This document shows, in pieces, positions 1 to 12,802 of a DNA stretch of 64,000 nucleotides (position 1 is its first letter; each line of letters starts with the position of its first letter). The notes under the pieces were generated by a model, which was not told the DNA's origin, searched no databases, and saw only the letters and a list, made by a program, of their open reading frames with translations. The DNA lies in assembly GCA_026874595.1 (NCBI GenBank), contig CM049313.1, forward strand, positions 63,802,159 to 63,866,158, in the 5' to 3' direction. This stretch comes from Sipunculus nudus. Its lineage: Eukaryota; Annelida; Sipuncula; Golfingiida; Sipunculidae. The position numbers and the translations under genes were made by a program.

Positions 1-65
1 GGTAACAGAAGTAATGTACCGAACACCCCTCTAACTTGTCGCTACTGTTTATTTAACATCCACAG

Positions 66-3000
66 GAGAATAACAGTGTCTCTGATTGGCTCGGAGATGA
101 AGACCAGCCTCTTGATGGGTTTGAGTGGCAGCACGGTGTAGACAGAACCACCAGGGGAGTGTTCCTCTGGAGCCGGCCATTTATGGTCACGCTCAAGAAC
201 GGAGAGAAGGTTAGTGTGCAAGTTCAAATTTAAGATTTTAGAAATGGCTGATACTGGTCTGCCCTAAAGAATGTCGATAAATTGCGGAATAAGTGAAATG
301 TCAGGTCTGGACATGACACGAGCCTTTTAAAAAAGGATTGAGTTACATAATCGTTTTTATGGATAAAATTTATATTCCACTTCTTTGTTTTCATTTATTG
401 ATGTAATTTCTATATTTTCCTGGATGTTGTTCCAAGATGAATTTTTAGCCAACCCTAGTATATATTGCATATTTCTTCAACCCTATTGATCTTATTTATT
501 CTTTTTATATTAGTGTGTAAAGATCGTGCATGGAAAGGAAGACTGCAGTTTAAAAATATACTTTCTATTAAGATATTCAAAATCTGATATACACGAACAA
601 TAATGCACATAAGATTTTCATTTGAAAAATATCTCCTTGATAATAAATGAATCTGTGGCTCATCCTATCACGGCCATAGCGGGGAGGAGGCATAAGTTCT
701 ACATGCCAGGACACGCTTACACTTGAGACAAAATACTTTTTTCCAATTTGTAATTTCGTGAAATGATCTAACATGCGGCATGTAGGTCCATTGTACATTA
801 CTTATTGTCCAGGCTGCTATATTACTGATGGACAATCAAGGGATGTCATTTGAAGAAAAAGAACCCGGTGACGTATCGACCGTGGTTGCCATTAGTTCCA
901 TGATCAGCACTATACAGGTGGGCCTTAAGTTTTCTCTGTGCCATGACGGACCGTTGTGGTACCTACTGGTGCCACATTAAATTTTCCATATACTTTTTTC
1001 TATCTTATCTTATCTTATCTTATCTCATCTAATCTCATCTTATCTTATCTTATCTCTTCCCAATTTTACTAAAAACTTCTTATATTATAGCAATTAAAAT
1101 ATAATGAAATATAAGGACACTATATATTCTTATGCTTGTTCATGAAAATGCCTGTTATTTACTTAATATGATTATTATTGGCTGAATCTCTTATATTCAA
1201 AACATCTACCAACGACATAGTACGCTTTTGGATCCTCAATATGTTCATATATTATAACATATGTTAAAATTATATAATCTTTTTCTGTAATTAATATGTA
1301 ATTTTCACTTCAGATTTACAACGTTATGAGAACAGTGAGAGACAACCATCTTCGGGAACTTCAGGTATACGCGAAATAAAACTTGTTTTATATTAGTTAT
1401 CCTGGTTGTGAGTTTCTTAAATTATCTTACAAATAAATTTGAAGTCGAGTATAGGATTTTTAGGTGTCCTCATTATATCCTTAAAAATGTATATATAAGG
1501 AGACGACCGAGGAAATTAACTATTTTCCTCAAATATGATCAAAACTGGAATTCTTTTTCTCATTTAGCATATTGATGATAGGTACGTATGCCTTAAACAG
1601 TGTAATATATATTTACGGTCTAATGCGGTTTCTTCATCTGAGCCCCTCTTATATGTACAATGTATTTAATAAATGCTTTTATGGTTTGTCAAGGGTCCCC
1701 ATTATTTTGAGAAAACAAATTCCCTGATTTTAGCACAACAAAAACCTCGACATCCTCTATAAATACGTTGTAAGGATGAGAGAAACAATATTCCAAACTG
1801 GCCGACATTTTCCAATCAAATCCCTAATTTTTTGCCTTACTGGAAAAGGGGAACTCATTTTCCAGTAAGGATTATCTGACTTCCAGGATGACTGGGTATA
1901 TTGTTAGTCACATAAGCATCCTGTACACGATTCAAGATCATTTTAATTCCGGTTGTTTACAGTTTTTTATGATTATTACCTCCGCCAAGGGGTAGGAGTT
2001 ATAATTTTACCGCAAAATTACACAAAAAGTTATAAACGTATTTTAATTAAATTTTCGGGAAAGCTCGGCAATAATAAAAGGAACAATTGATTAAATTCGG
2101 GGGGGGGGGATCCACATCACCATCTGGATTTAGGAATTATACATATATATTTATTTTATATGCTGTCACATTGGTTGAGATCAGTAAACAGGGCAGCTCA
2201 GTACCCCCATATAATGTGTCTGGATCCAGGACTTTTTAAAGGAAAATGCTGCATTTCTGACAATGCCATATGGGGGTAATAAGCTGCCTTGGCGGAGGTC
2301 TGCATTCTCTGGGTTCAAATTCCAAGTTTTTTATATATTGTTTGTAACTATGTACTTGATATTAAATACCTGTATCTGTACAGGCACTGGTTGAAGCGGG
2401 TCAGCTGATTAACCAGGCAGCCAACATTAATCCCGGGGAGAGGCCGTCACAGGTTAAATATCCTATTAATCATTATCCCAATTAACACATATCAAATCAA
2501 TTTTAAAAACTGCTTCATCCTGTATTGTGTACATGTAAGAGTTGATAGCAGATTAAATAAAAAAACCAACAAACAAAAAAACAGGAAACAACCATATCAA
2601 CAAAATTATACTTCATAACTTAAGATAGTAAATGGTATACAGATCTCATATGGAGACATGGACGCGCATGAATATAACTATAAATATCAGTATAATTAAA
2701 ATTATAGCGGGCATAGTATTATATTATTTCAATAATATTATACTTTAGATATAGTATGATAACACATAAGACTCTGACTTTAGAGACTGACTTTCCTGGT
2801 TCGGGATTGGAATGACCCCAAGAAGTATAAATTCGGCAGCGAAGGCGGCATGGAATACCTCAACGAAAAACTTAAGGTAAAAACGAACGTTTTATACCAT
2901 ACTTCTAACCCAAGGAGTGTTAATTTATGTTAAAACATGTTGACACTAATATAAGGTCAGCTATTACTTTCCCGAAACATCTTTAACAATTATTGAAACT

Positions 3001-6000
3001 CGCGTCAACAGAAAGTCATACAATCCCATTGTAATATGAATATGCATAGAAGTCAGGTGCATTGAATATGCATGGAGGAGTAATATTACGACTCCCGCAC
3101 TCAATGGTTAGCTATTTCTTTACCCAGGCATCATCAGGTTATAAGATAGATCTTAAGTTTATACATTTAACCTTATTCTACAAACGGAATGTTTGGAACA
3201 GGTGTTTTTACATGCTGATAATCAAGGACTGGTGTATAGTGGCTGATATAAAACTGTAGTGGCATTTGAATTTGTCACTCGGGTTAGAATCGTGAAATTA
3301 ATATATAACCTTTTCAATTTGTGTCCTTATATATTTGTGGAAAAGACAATCCCTCAGATTAATTAGAATTAATTTGTACATTTGTCAAAAATAGACGAAA
3401 ATCGCAGATGTTTATGGGAAATCCCAACGGGATTAAATGTGACTATATGCCCCCTTTTCATGAATCGCTGGGGCTTTTCTTTTTGTTGCCAAGGAAATCT
3501 ATATTTAAGAACTTGAATGGCTTTTACCCTGTTTTGATCTCTATGTCAAAATATAAAATCTATATAGCAACCACCTGGTTCATAAGGTTAATTATCCATA
3601 CCACACATCATGATAATTTGAAATAAGAGAACAGACTCAAAACTATGTATTCAAGGTGTTGTATTTATATTTACAAAGTAATATTACGTATTTTTAATTG
3701 GCTTTACGAACAGTAACTTCCAGAATGGTCAGGGCTTATAGAGGAAAATACGACTGTCATAAACCGTATACATCTCTTGGTATGACCTTGTAACGTCGAA
3801 TATTAAGGTTTCTTATTGTGTTCTGTGGAAGGGGTAAAGTGTCGTATGCATAAGTATAATATCCCACTAATATAGTTTTAAATCTGATATGTACCGTATA
3901 TAATTACCCTGACAGACGCACGGTGACAACACGGAGTCCCTGGAAACCGTCAAGCAACATCTCTATGGTTGTTTTGAGAAGTGTGACTGCTTTCTGTTAC
4001 CCCACCCGGGGTTAAAGGTCGCAGGTAACGCCGAGGAGGAGGGGGACGAGGGTGAACAATCTCCTGGAATACTGGCAGGTAAGACGCAGATCAACACCTC
4101 GGTTTATTAGATAACTAGAAAACTGTCAGAGACCGCATATATACATCAACCAACGGTATCGCCTGATACAAAATATGACCAGGATCCTTATCGACCGCTG
4201 GTGTCTGCTTCGTAACCGCAGGAAATAAATGTGTTTTATGATTCACAAACTCACAGGTCAGCTCTGCCGTTCTAAGGAAGGCAACTAATGAAGGACTCTC
4301 GCTCTGGGCCTGAATATATAAATTGTCTTAAATTACAAAGGTCAAGAACCCTTTAAACCATTATTATTTTCAAGCTTACCTCTAATTTAATGGATTTCTC
4401 CTTGGATGTAAACCTAACCCCCACAAGATTGCGTCAGACCTCGTGAATTAAGATGCACATTGACAAAAAAACAAACCAACCATGTAACCAACGTCGATAA
4501 AAACATTATACCTTTTGGCTGAGGTATAATAGCTGAAAGCCAGGTCTATAGGATCGGTATTTCTATAAGTGCTGCAGATGGTTGGGAGAAATGCGTACGT
4601 GCTTGATGTTGTGATAATACTGGGACATTCAGTGCTTTTGTTTAGTGTTTTAAGACTTTATTTTCGTGCCAAGATCACTTTTCAAGAATCAAAACGCCGC
4701 GGGCAAAGAAAAAACCATAATTGAGAATAAAAATTAACTGCAATAATTATACACAGAATGATGTGAATCAAATGATAGATTGAAATATAATTTTCCCCTT
4801 AATAATTTTTAAGGAACACCACTTTGTCAGAGAATTTTAGATTAAAACAAGACTTTTGGAGGGTGAAATAACACATTTTTTATTATTTATTCTTTATACA
4901 GAAAGTACGAAGGCTTTCAAAAAGGCCCTCCTGGACTTGGGTCCCTTTCTATTGGATGGTGTCGGTGAGAAACATGAGATCACTTCATATCTGACGGGAT
5001 CCCAGCTAGCCAACCGATTCCTTGTAAGTACTGAATATATAGTTATATTTTCAATAACTAAATTTGAAATATTCCTCATAACATTACAAATATGGAAAAT
5101 CAGCTTTACAATCTTTACGAATATAAAATCAGATTTTCAAAAGATTAAAACATGTTATACCAAGACCTTTTAATACAGATTAGGAATGGCTGACTCCGGT
5201 AAAGGTCACTTGCTGTTAAACTACTGTAGTTGGCTTCATATTCGCGATTTCATATTCACAATTTTGAGTGTTTCGCAAGGGTTGAGCTTGCGTGATCTTA
5301 AAAAATAACTTACATATAGTATATTCTTTTTTAAATAAATTATATATATTAAATAATATATGTGCAAAATTGTAACATTTTGACAGAAATCAAAGGAAAC
5401 ATCGAACGTATAGATATTTATTTTCATTATTGACAAATAATTTGACATTTTCTTTTTTCGCGAATATTTCGAAATTAGAAACCTCGCGAACAAAACGGCA
5501 ACCACAGTATATCATACCTAAATATCCTGATACGCTTATTTGCATAATTCATCATCACTTCAGTGAAAGGTTAATATACATAAATATATATATATATATA
5601 TACATTGAAAACTTATCCCCTTTCCTTCCTTATCTGTGTTTTCAGCGTTGCCTGTCAATTTTTCAAGCCGGTGTGTCCCCTGATCCGGTGATCATACGGG
5701 CGGTGCGTATTCATTTTTCGGATACCGATTGTCTTTAGTGTAATTAACAAAAGAACCTGCCTTTCCCTATATTTTCTTGTCTCAAGTATTGCATATTTAG
5801 AAATTATCAAGAAATATGCGGCTTTAATATTTTATATAATATAATCCTGATATTTTATGCTAGTTGTTGGAGATTATTCTGTTATAAAGTTTCTGTCAAC
5901 TATGGATAAAGAAAAGAATTATCTTTTTTGTTTAGGAAAGTTTGTCTTCTATAAATCGTAGCCACCGTAGTTAACAAAAATAAAGTGTTTTAATATTAAG

Positions 6001-7163
6001 CGTCAGTTTCTGTTGTAACGCAAAGTATATAATTTAACGGATGATCATTCTTAAATTCTTTCGTCCTACAGAGTATTCTTATTATGTGAAAAGTCTGCAC
6101 TGAAGTGAAAATATATCCATTGATTTTTTCGGAACATTTATGTAAAACTACCTTTTCATATACTGTTTAGGCGATTATCAGTGAGTTGAATACAGATGTG
6201 TTTGCAACAGCATTAAAACAACACAAGGAAAATATCAGCAAGGTAAGTTATTAATTTTTTAAGTTTTAGGTGATTGTCAGAACACTTTAATTACCCAGTC
6301 TGATAACATATTTTCTTCTAATATAAAATTGTATAATCTGTTTATTTTTCATTGCTTTATTCTAAAACGTTTTATTTGTCAATGACACTACCTTGAATAA
6401 CGCTTTGTATTTTCTATATAATTGAAATAAATATATTTTTTCACTGATATATGAGATGATTAGAGTGTGTCAAATAACCGTGTTAAGAAAATCATCAGTT
6501 TTTTAAATAGAATGAACCATAAATTTTAAATGCCTAGTACAAAAACAAAAAAAATTACATATACATTTTCATGAAACTAAACACCAATTTAATTTGCTTA
6601 AAATACGCACTCGTAAGAGAAATATATATGCCTTTGTTGTATTTCACAGAAGTACAGTGTCAGTGAGAACGCACGTTTTAGAGACGTGAATAAATACAGA
6701 GGTGAGCTGAAGGAAGATGGAGACGCCGTTATTGAAGGAATTAAAGAAAAGATGAAAGGTGAACCGGAGGATACTGAGCCCGTCATCGCTGAGCTGACGG
6801 CCGCCATAGTGACCGCGAATGAAATATCAGTGTTACAGCTGGAGAAAGCAATTATTGACCAGAGGGTATGTAATAAGAAATATATCTTGTACCGCAAGGT
6901 AACTGTGTAATTTGCCAAACATTTCTTGCTCAGCACACCTCGTATTTTGATATTTTGTTTGTATATATGTGTATCCCTCTGTATTTCTTTCCGGATCAGT
7001 AACTCAAAGCTACAACACGCTTTCACCAGAACATCTTTAGAGACGGTAGGTCTCTTAATATATCTCGATCCTCCTCTAAGATGATCCGGATCCAAAATCT
7101 ATATAATTTCAGACGGTAGATCTCTCAAACTGTTATTCACAACCAAAGAGAAATTTGGTCTCC

Positions 7164-7226
<63 letters not shown>

Positions 7227-10200
7227 CCATGCGATGACAAAAATCCCTAAAATCCTGATTGTCTTAAACTGACAAAACATTGTGAAAGTCCAACGTGCTT
7301 AAGATTTAGTTTGAAGTCAGCAGTTTCAGATCAGTGATGCGTACCGCATTCTTGCAAACCTACGGAAACCTCAAGAGACGACATCGTGACTTTAATCCCG
7401 TCCCTGTTAGTTTTACTTTGTCAGTTATTCTTAATTGGAAATAAAGGATAGAAATAATAAGGCGGCTAATGGTACCCACGTCTCCACCAGCGCCACATGC
7501 ATGACCCGTGACTTTAGCAAACTAAAAAATCGAAAGTGTTCTTTTTTCCCTGCCTCATCCGTTGAACAATCGATCCTTGGTTTATTATAGGAGGCTGAGC
7601 AAGATGAGTGTCGCACGGCACTAGTGAACGCAAAACGGGAGTTCAGGAAAGAAATGGAAGAAGTAAGTCGGTTAAATTTTGTATACTGCTGAACTGTAGT
7701 CATCGTATTCATTCATTCAGTTTATTAGTGAATGAAACAATTAGTCAACGAACTTAGTCAGGTATTATATTGAGCTTCAATGCCTCAACCGAACAATTAA
7801 TTTACGAGTTTCAAAAACCCAATCGTAAGGTAAGTCAGTCAAGTTTCTTACTAATTACCGTCAGTTCCTGTAAACGAATCAGTAATCAAACAATCAACTA
7901 ATAAACCTATCAGCTAATCAATGAATTAAGACCATCATACTGGCATGCGATAACTGTCTATTATGCATATTATTTTCTCAAATTACGCATATTCCAAAGA
8001 ATATGTTTCTTCAGATATGACGCTTCAACGTATGTACAGGAGTAGTTATTATATATTTCAGCAATTAAAGTCAAATGCTTCATACATTGACCGGAGTTCT
8101 CTAGAGAAGTCTTTCTTTGAGTTGAGGAACAAGTACTTCCAGGAGTTCCAGACAGAGACCAATAAATGTCTGATGGACAGGAACGGACACAGGTCAGAGC
8201 TTATAGCTTACTGTGAGCAGTTGTTTAATAAATACGACAAGATGAATGAAGCAAAACGTACTGCACAGGTAAGAGCAGTTTTCTTTTTTTTTTACTTTTG
8301 ATTAATTAGTTTATTTTATTATGATTTTGATTGTTATTATTCGCATTCAGAAATTCAAATTCCGAATTTATTCTTATGTCGTGGAAATGTGATATTGGAT
8401 TTAGGGACAATTTTATTTTTCAACTGCAATACTTAAGGAAAATAACATGGCAATTTACACCACAGACCTATCTCCAGAGAAATAAGGAGTTACATTTGAA
8501 CAAAAGTCTAATATGCAAATGCCATATCAAATAAATTTATTTTGAGCAAACACTCCTGTGTACTTGATTTCGGGGATAGCGTGAAATTACTGCTATTTTA
8601 TGTTCAAACACTGAACTAAAGTGTCGTCATCAATATTTTATTTGATGGATACGCAACTACTCATTTTCAGGAAATGAAAAAAGCCCAGGGCGCAAATTCA
8701 GTTTGTGCCGCGTTAAGGGTATACACCGAGTCGATGGACAAGGCAAGTCTCGTACACATGTTATGTTGTTATATTGTCATATTGATCATACAGTGGAAAA
8801 ATCGTACTTCTTAAATATAGTGAAGTGATAATAATTTTCATGTAATTTATAAATACGCACTTTCGAGTTGAGAAACTAAGACGGAAAATAATGTTTATCA
8901 GGTTTCAAAATACTATTTTGGATCCCAGCTTAGTTATTATACCGCCAGCATTAATTAAGAATCATGTTCTTAACGTAACCGGTTGTTTGAGCGGAGATTG
9001 ATGACATTTTGTATAGGGTAAGGCTAACACCCATCAGACTATTCCTTAAATTTGGAAATAATCTAAGTCACCATGATACATTTTTCACACGTCACCATTC
9101 ACTGCAAACGGAACGGACCCTTACGTCTGACAAGCAGAGCTATCCTCTGATGAAACCACAGCGTTGGTAACTCGTGAACACATCCATCTAGGCCTTCACT
9201 GATATAAACCTGTGCAGCACAAACCTTGCCGGGGGATATATGTAGTCTCGGACTTCTTTTCTTGTTTTTTTTTATATAAAGACTGAAGTAGGAGACAATG
9301 AGATCTAACGAACAAGACACCAATACAAAAAAAAACAGAAGTAAAAAAAAGAGTTATGTATAATTTATGTTCAGGACTTTTGGCGGAGTGAGAAGCATCT
9401 GGAGGCTGATGATTTCCAGCAGCAGGACCAGAAGCACCGGGATGCAGCGGTAGCACATTTTGATGAGCTGATGAAGGAAAATCAGGAGGGGATGGCGGAG
9501 AACCGTGGGATGCTGCAGGAACACCTGGATTGCTTCATGGAGAGATACTCACAAACTAATGAAGAAAACAAGAAGAAAAAGGTTTCAGTCTTTTGATCGG
9601 TCTCCCTTCTTTGCAAGATTTCCTAAAGAAATGTTTAGGTGCAAATAAAATTTACCAAATAATATTAAATGTGAATATTCATAGTTTGATTTGGAGAGTC
9701 CAGAGCCAGAACCGGATAATAAGGTATTTATCCTTGAGTGTCCCGGGAATTTTAGCCAAACTTTATACGATTAAAATTCAAAGTAAGAAAATCATGGCCG
9801 AGAATGATCCTTTGTGAAGCAATAAGTTAGAAGAAGCATTAAAATGTAACTAATATTCAAATATGAAATATTATAACTTAGCCTTGATAAAGCTTATACC
9901 TTAGCCTTGATGATTAGATCTTAAATGTTATCTAAAAATAGCAGTTGTCAAAGTTATACTTTGCGGTCTCTTCATTATGTATTGAAGCCATCAAAGGAAA
10001 AGAAAATTGCGGCCAAAGCTGAAGAAGCGGTCGATCGATATAACAAACAAATGGTAAATATATATCTGTCTCTGTCACGTGGGGATACGGGGTTTTAGAA
10101 AGGGTGGGGGGGGGGGGGGGCACAGCACCCAGGCACATGTAAGCAAATGTGCTGGGATTATTAATATACTTTATATGAAACTCTCGCATGCACAGGGGAA

Positions 10201-12759
10201 GAAATGTAAGGGGAAGAAAGCAGAACCAGACGGAAAATCTGGTGCTGTTTTTTTCCATATTTCCGTGATTTGTTTGGTTATGAAGGGGAAAGCGCGCATT
10301 AATGATAATAATAGCAATAATAATAATAATTATATATTGTTTTATAATTGACAAAAATATTGGATTACGCCCTGTCCATAACTCAATATGCACTTTGTGG
10401 TAGCAATTGTAGCCAAAAGATATTCACTATCATCTGCCAGTTACAAAATGAAAACATGTATTTTTGATCAGTATTGTCTTATGGTTAAACTAAACATTGT
10501 ATTTAAATATTTGCTGACTTGTTTTAACTTTAGGACGCTAGTTTGAAGGCCGGGCCGCTATCGCCCGAGGCCTTTGGGGAATTACACGCTGATGCCAAGG
10601 ATAAAGCTATGAAGCACTTTACACAAAAGGCGCCAAAGGTACCGAGCGCCAAGGAGTACTATGTCAAAGAGCTGGAAAGATATTTTGCAGACGAATACGA
10701 GGGAAGAAAAGTCGAGAACAATTACGTCATAGCCAAAGAGGTATACACTGATCCAAACTGTGTATTTGAGGAAACATGTCATATCGATTTTCAGTCAATC
10801 TGCAGCGATTTCATGGATTCGATATCGTATTACTGGGTATTGTGAAGTCCTTAAACCGGCCTAAGTATCGATAATTGGCAAATATATGGATTTGAAATTC
10901 TGGGTAATTCGACACATTTTATATTACCATAAAATATCACATTCCCATATCCGTTGGGCGGAACAAGAGGAACCCTTTCCGCGATATTAAGATTAAGAAA
11001 TATACTGAAATATCCCCGGTGTCATTGTTGGAAAATCATTTTAGTTTATGGAATAGCATATATATCATGATATTGATTCTTGACAGGGACATTAGTATAT
11101 TTGTACCGTTATTATATTGCCATATCGATATTTCGAAAATCATCACCTGTTCATTTTTTTTTGAAGTAATATGAACCATACTTTCGCAAACTGGTTGAAA
11201 ACACACTACGTTTCAAACAAGCGACATTTTCATGAAAGCACATTACATATATATGTATATTCCTTACACATACATATAGAGACAGCATTTTTTTTAATTG
11301 CTAGCGAGTTAAGGTTATATGTGACATTAAATGTAAGATATATCATGCAAATGAAATTTTCAGGTTCATGAAGCATCGTAAAATAATTTATGTTTCCGTA
11401 TGTTTAGGCTGATGATCAAGCCAAGATGGACATAGAACTTCACGACAGGTTGTACCAATACAGAACCTTAATGGATGAGGTGAGTGAACAAAAAATATTT
11501 TACTGGAGATTCATATGACAACACGCGATTTAAATTAGTTTTTATACTTTGTGTAGTTAACTTTAAAAAATGTCATTTTCTTTCATTCAGTTACTACTGT
11601 TGTATATCAAAAGTTTATCGATTACTTCTTATGGGACTCTCTCCCATGATCTAGCAAATATATTGTGACCATGCATAATTGAACATTTTAAAACACATAC
11701 TTCCATCAGTGGCTGCCAAACGTCGCTCTGTTTACATTTCTTGAGTAAAGCCTTGACTTGACTGCCACAAATGGAGATGCAATTATGTGAAACAGAGATT
11801 GATTTATCAGAACTGTATCAATTTTGGATTTCCTTCATGAAAAATAACATATTTCCAGATGTATGGTGTAGCGTCAGTGTATAAGCTGACCAGCAACCCC
11901 CAGGGTGACCACCAACGTTTAATGAATCAAGCATTAATGGCGTTTCAACCATTGTACCACCTGTCACCGAAACTGCACGCGAGGTACACGAACGATCTGA
12001 GAGACCGCTGTAACCGAGCAAGCCAGGTCTACATGACCAACTTCCAAAGGCAGAAAGCATGGGACGAAGTAGGTCACGCACTCTAACAGGGCTACATTAA
12101 AAAACTCCTTGTGAAAAACTAATTCGGTGAATAAGAACAATTTAGCCTTTAAGTCATATGCAAGGATTCCTTGGAGCTAAGTGAATTCAATCAATACTAT
12201 ATTGAATAGAATTATTTTCAGACAGATGTTTCTGCCAGAGTTCAAAGTTTGCTGATCGTGAAATTTTCTTATTTCACTTCCATTCTTCCGTCCCGCCCCT
12301 ACTTTTACCACATATTTCTAAGACTCTTGCTGTTTCTTCACCGCATTTTACACACTTGCTCAGCACATGACCGACATGTGATTAACACCTACAGGTGCGC
12401 CACCTCAGTTTAACTAGTTTTATGCGCTCTAAAATGTTCTTTTTTCAATTTCCTTCAAATATGTCGGTAAATAAGAATACTTTAGCTTTTAAATTATATA
12501 AAAGTATTCCTTGGAGCTAGAGGATTCAATTAATACTATATTAAAAAGAATTATTAGATAGATTTATCGCATCAAAAGACAGGTGGCGCCACTAATCATC
12601 GTTTTGCGACTGCTCTTCTTGTTTAGTTGTTTCAAATTCACAAGACACCTATGGATCCTAAATTATCCTATTTCAGTCAATCCCAAGAGAAATCATGTCA
12701 CAGAAAATATCCACATTTGACTTATGTATTGGGCAGGGGAACCGTTTGTGCCTCCCGGT

Positions 12760-12802
<43 letters not shown>

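Larger units (their letters stand above)
66..4078 (+). other. GTPase domain exons of the atlastin-like gene
   Basis: Six exons encode most of the G domain. Exon 66-209 carries the switch-I region, with TTRGVFLWSRPF matching the family's T-K/R-G-I-W-x-W block. Exon 813-917 carries G3 as D-N-Q-G, where most atlastins and GBPs have D-T-E/Q-G, followed by a segment ending SSMISTIQ. Exon 1314-1364 continues with IYNVM. Exon 2784-2876 holds FLVRDW, the atlastin R-D guanine-specificity motif; GBPs have T-L/V-R-D-F. Exon 3916-4078 holds FLLPHPGLKVA and ends in phase 1. The catalytic P-loop and arginine are in missing upstream exons, so activity cannot be judged from this window. Confidence 0.88.

Noticed and set aside
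10079..10351. Open frame with a Gly run in an intron of the GTPase gene
   Set aside because: The Gly run comes from a poly-G tract and the frame lies between two well-supported exons. No family resemblance.
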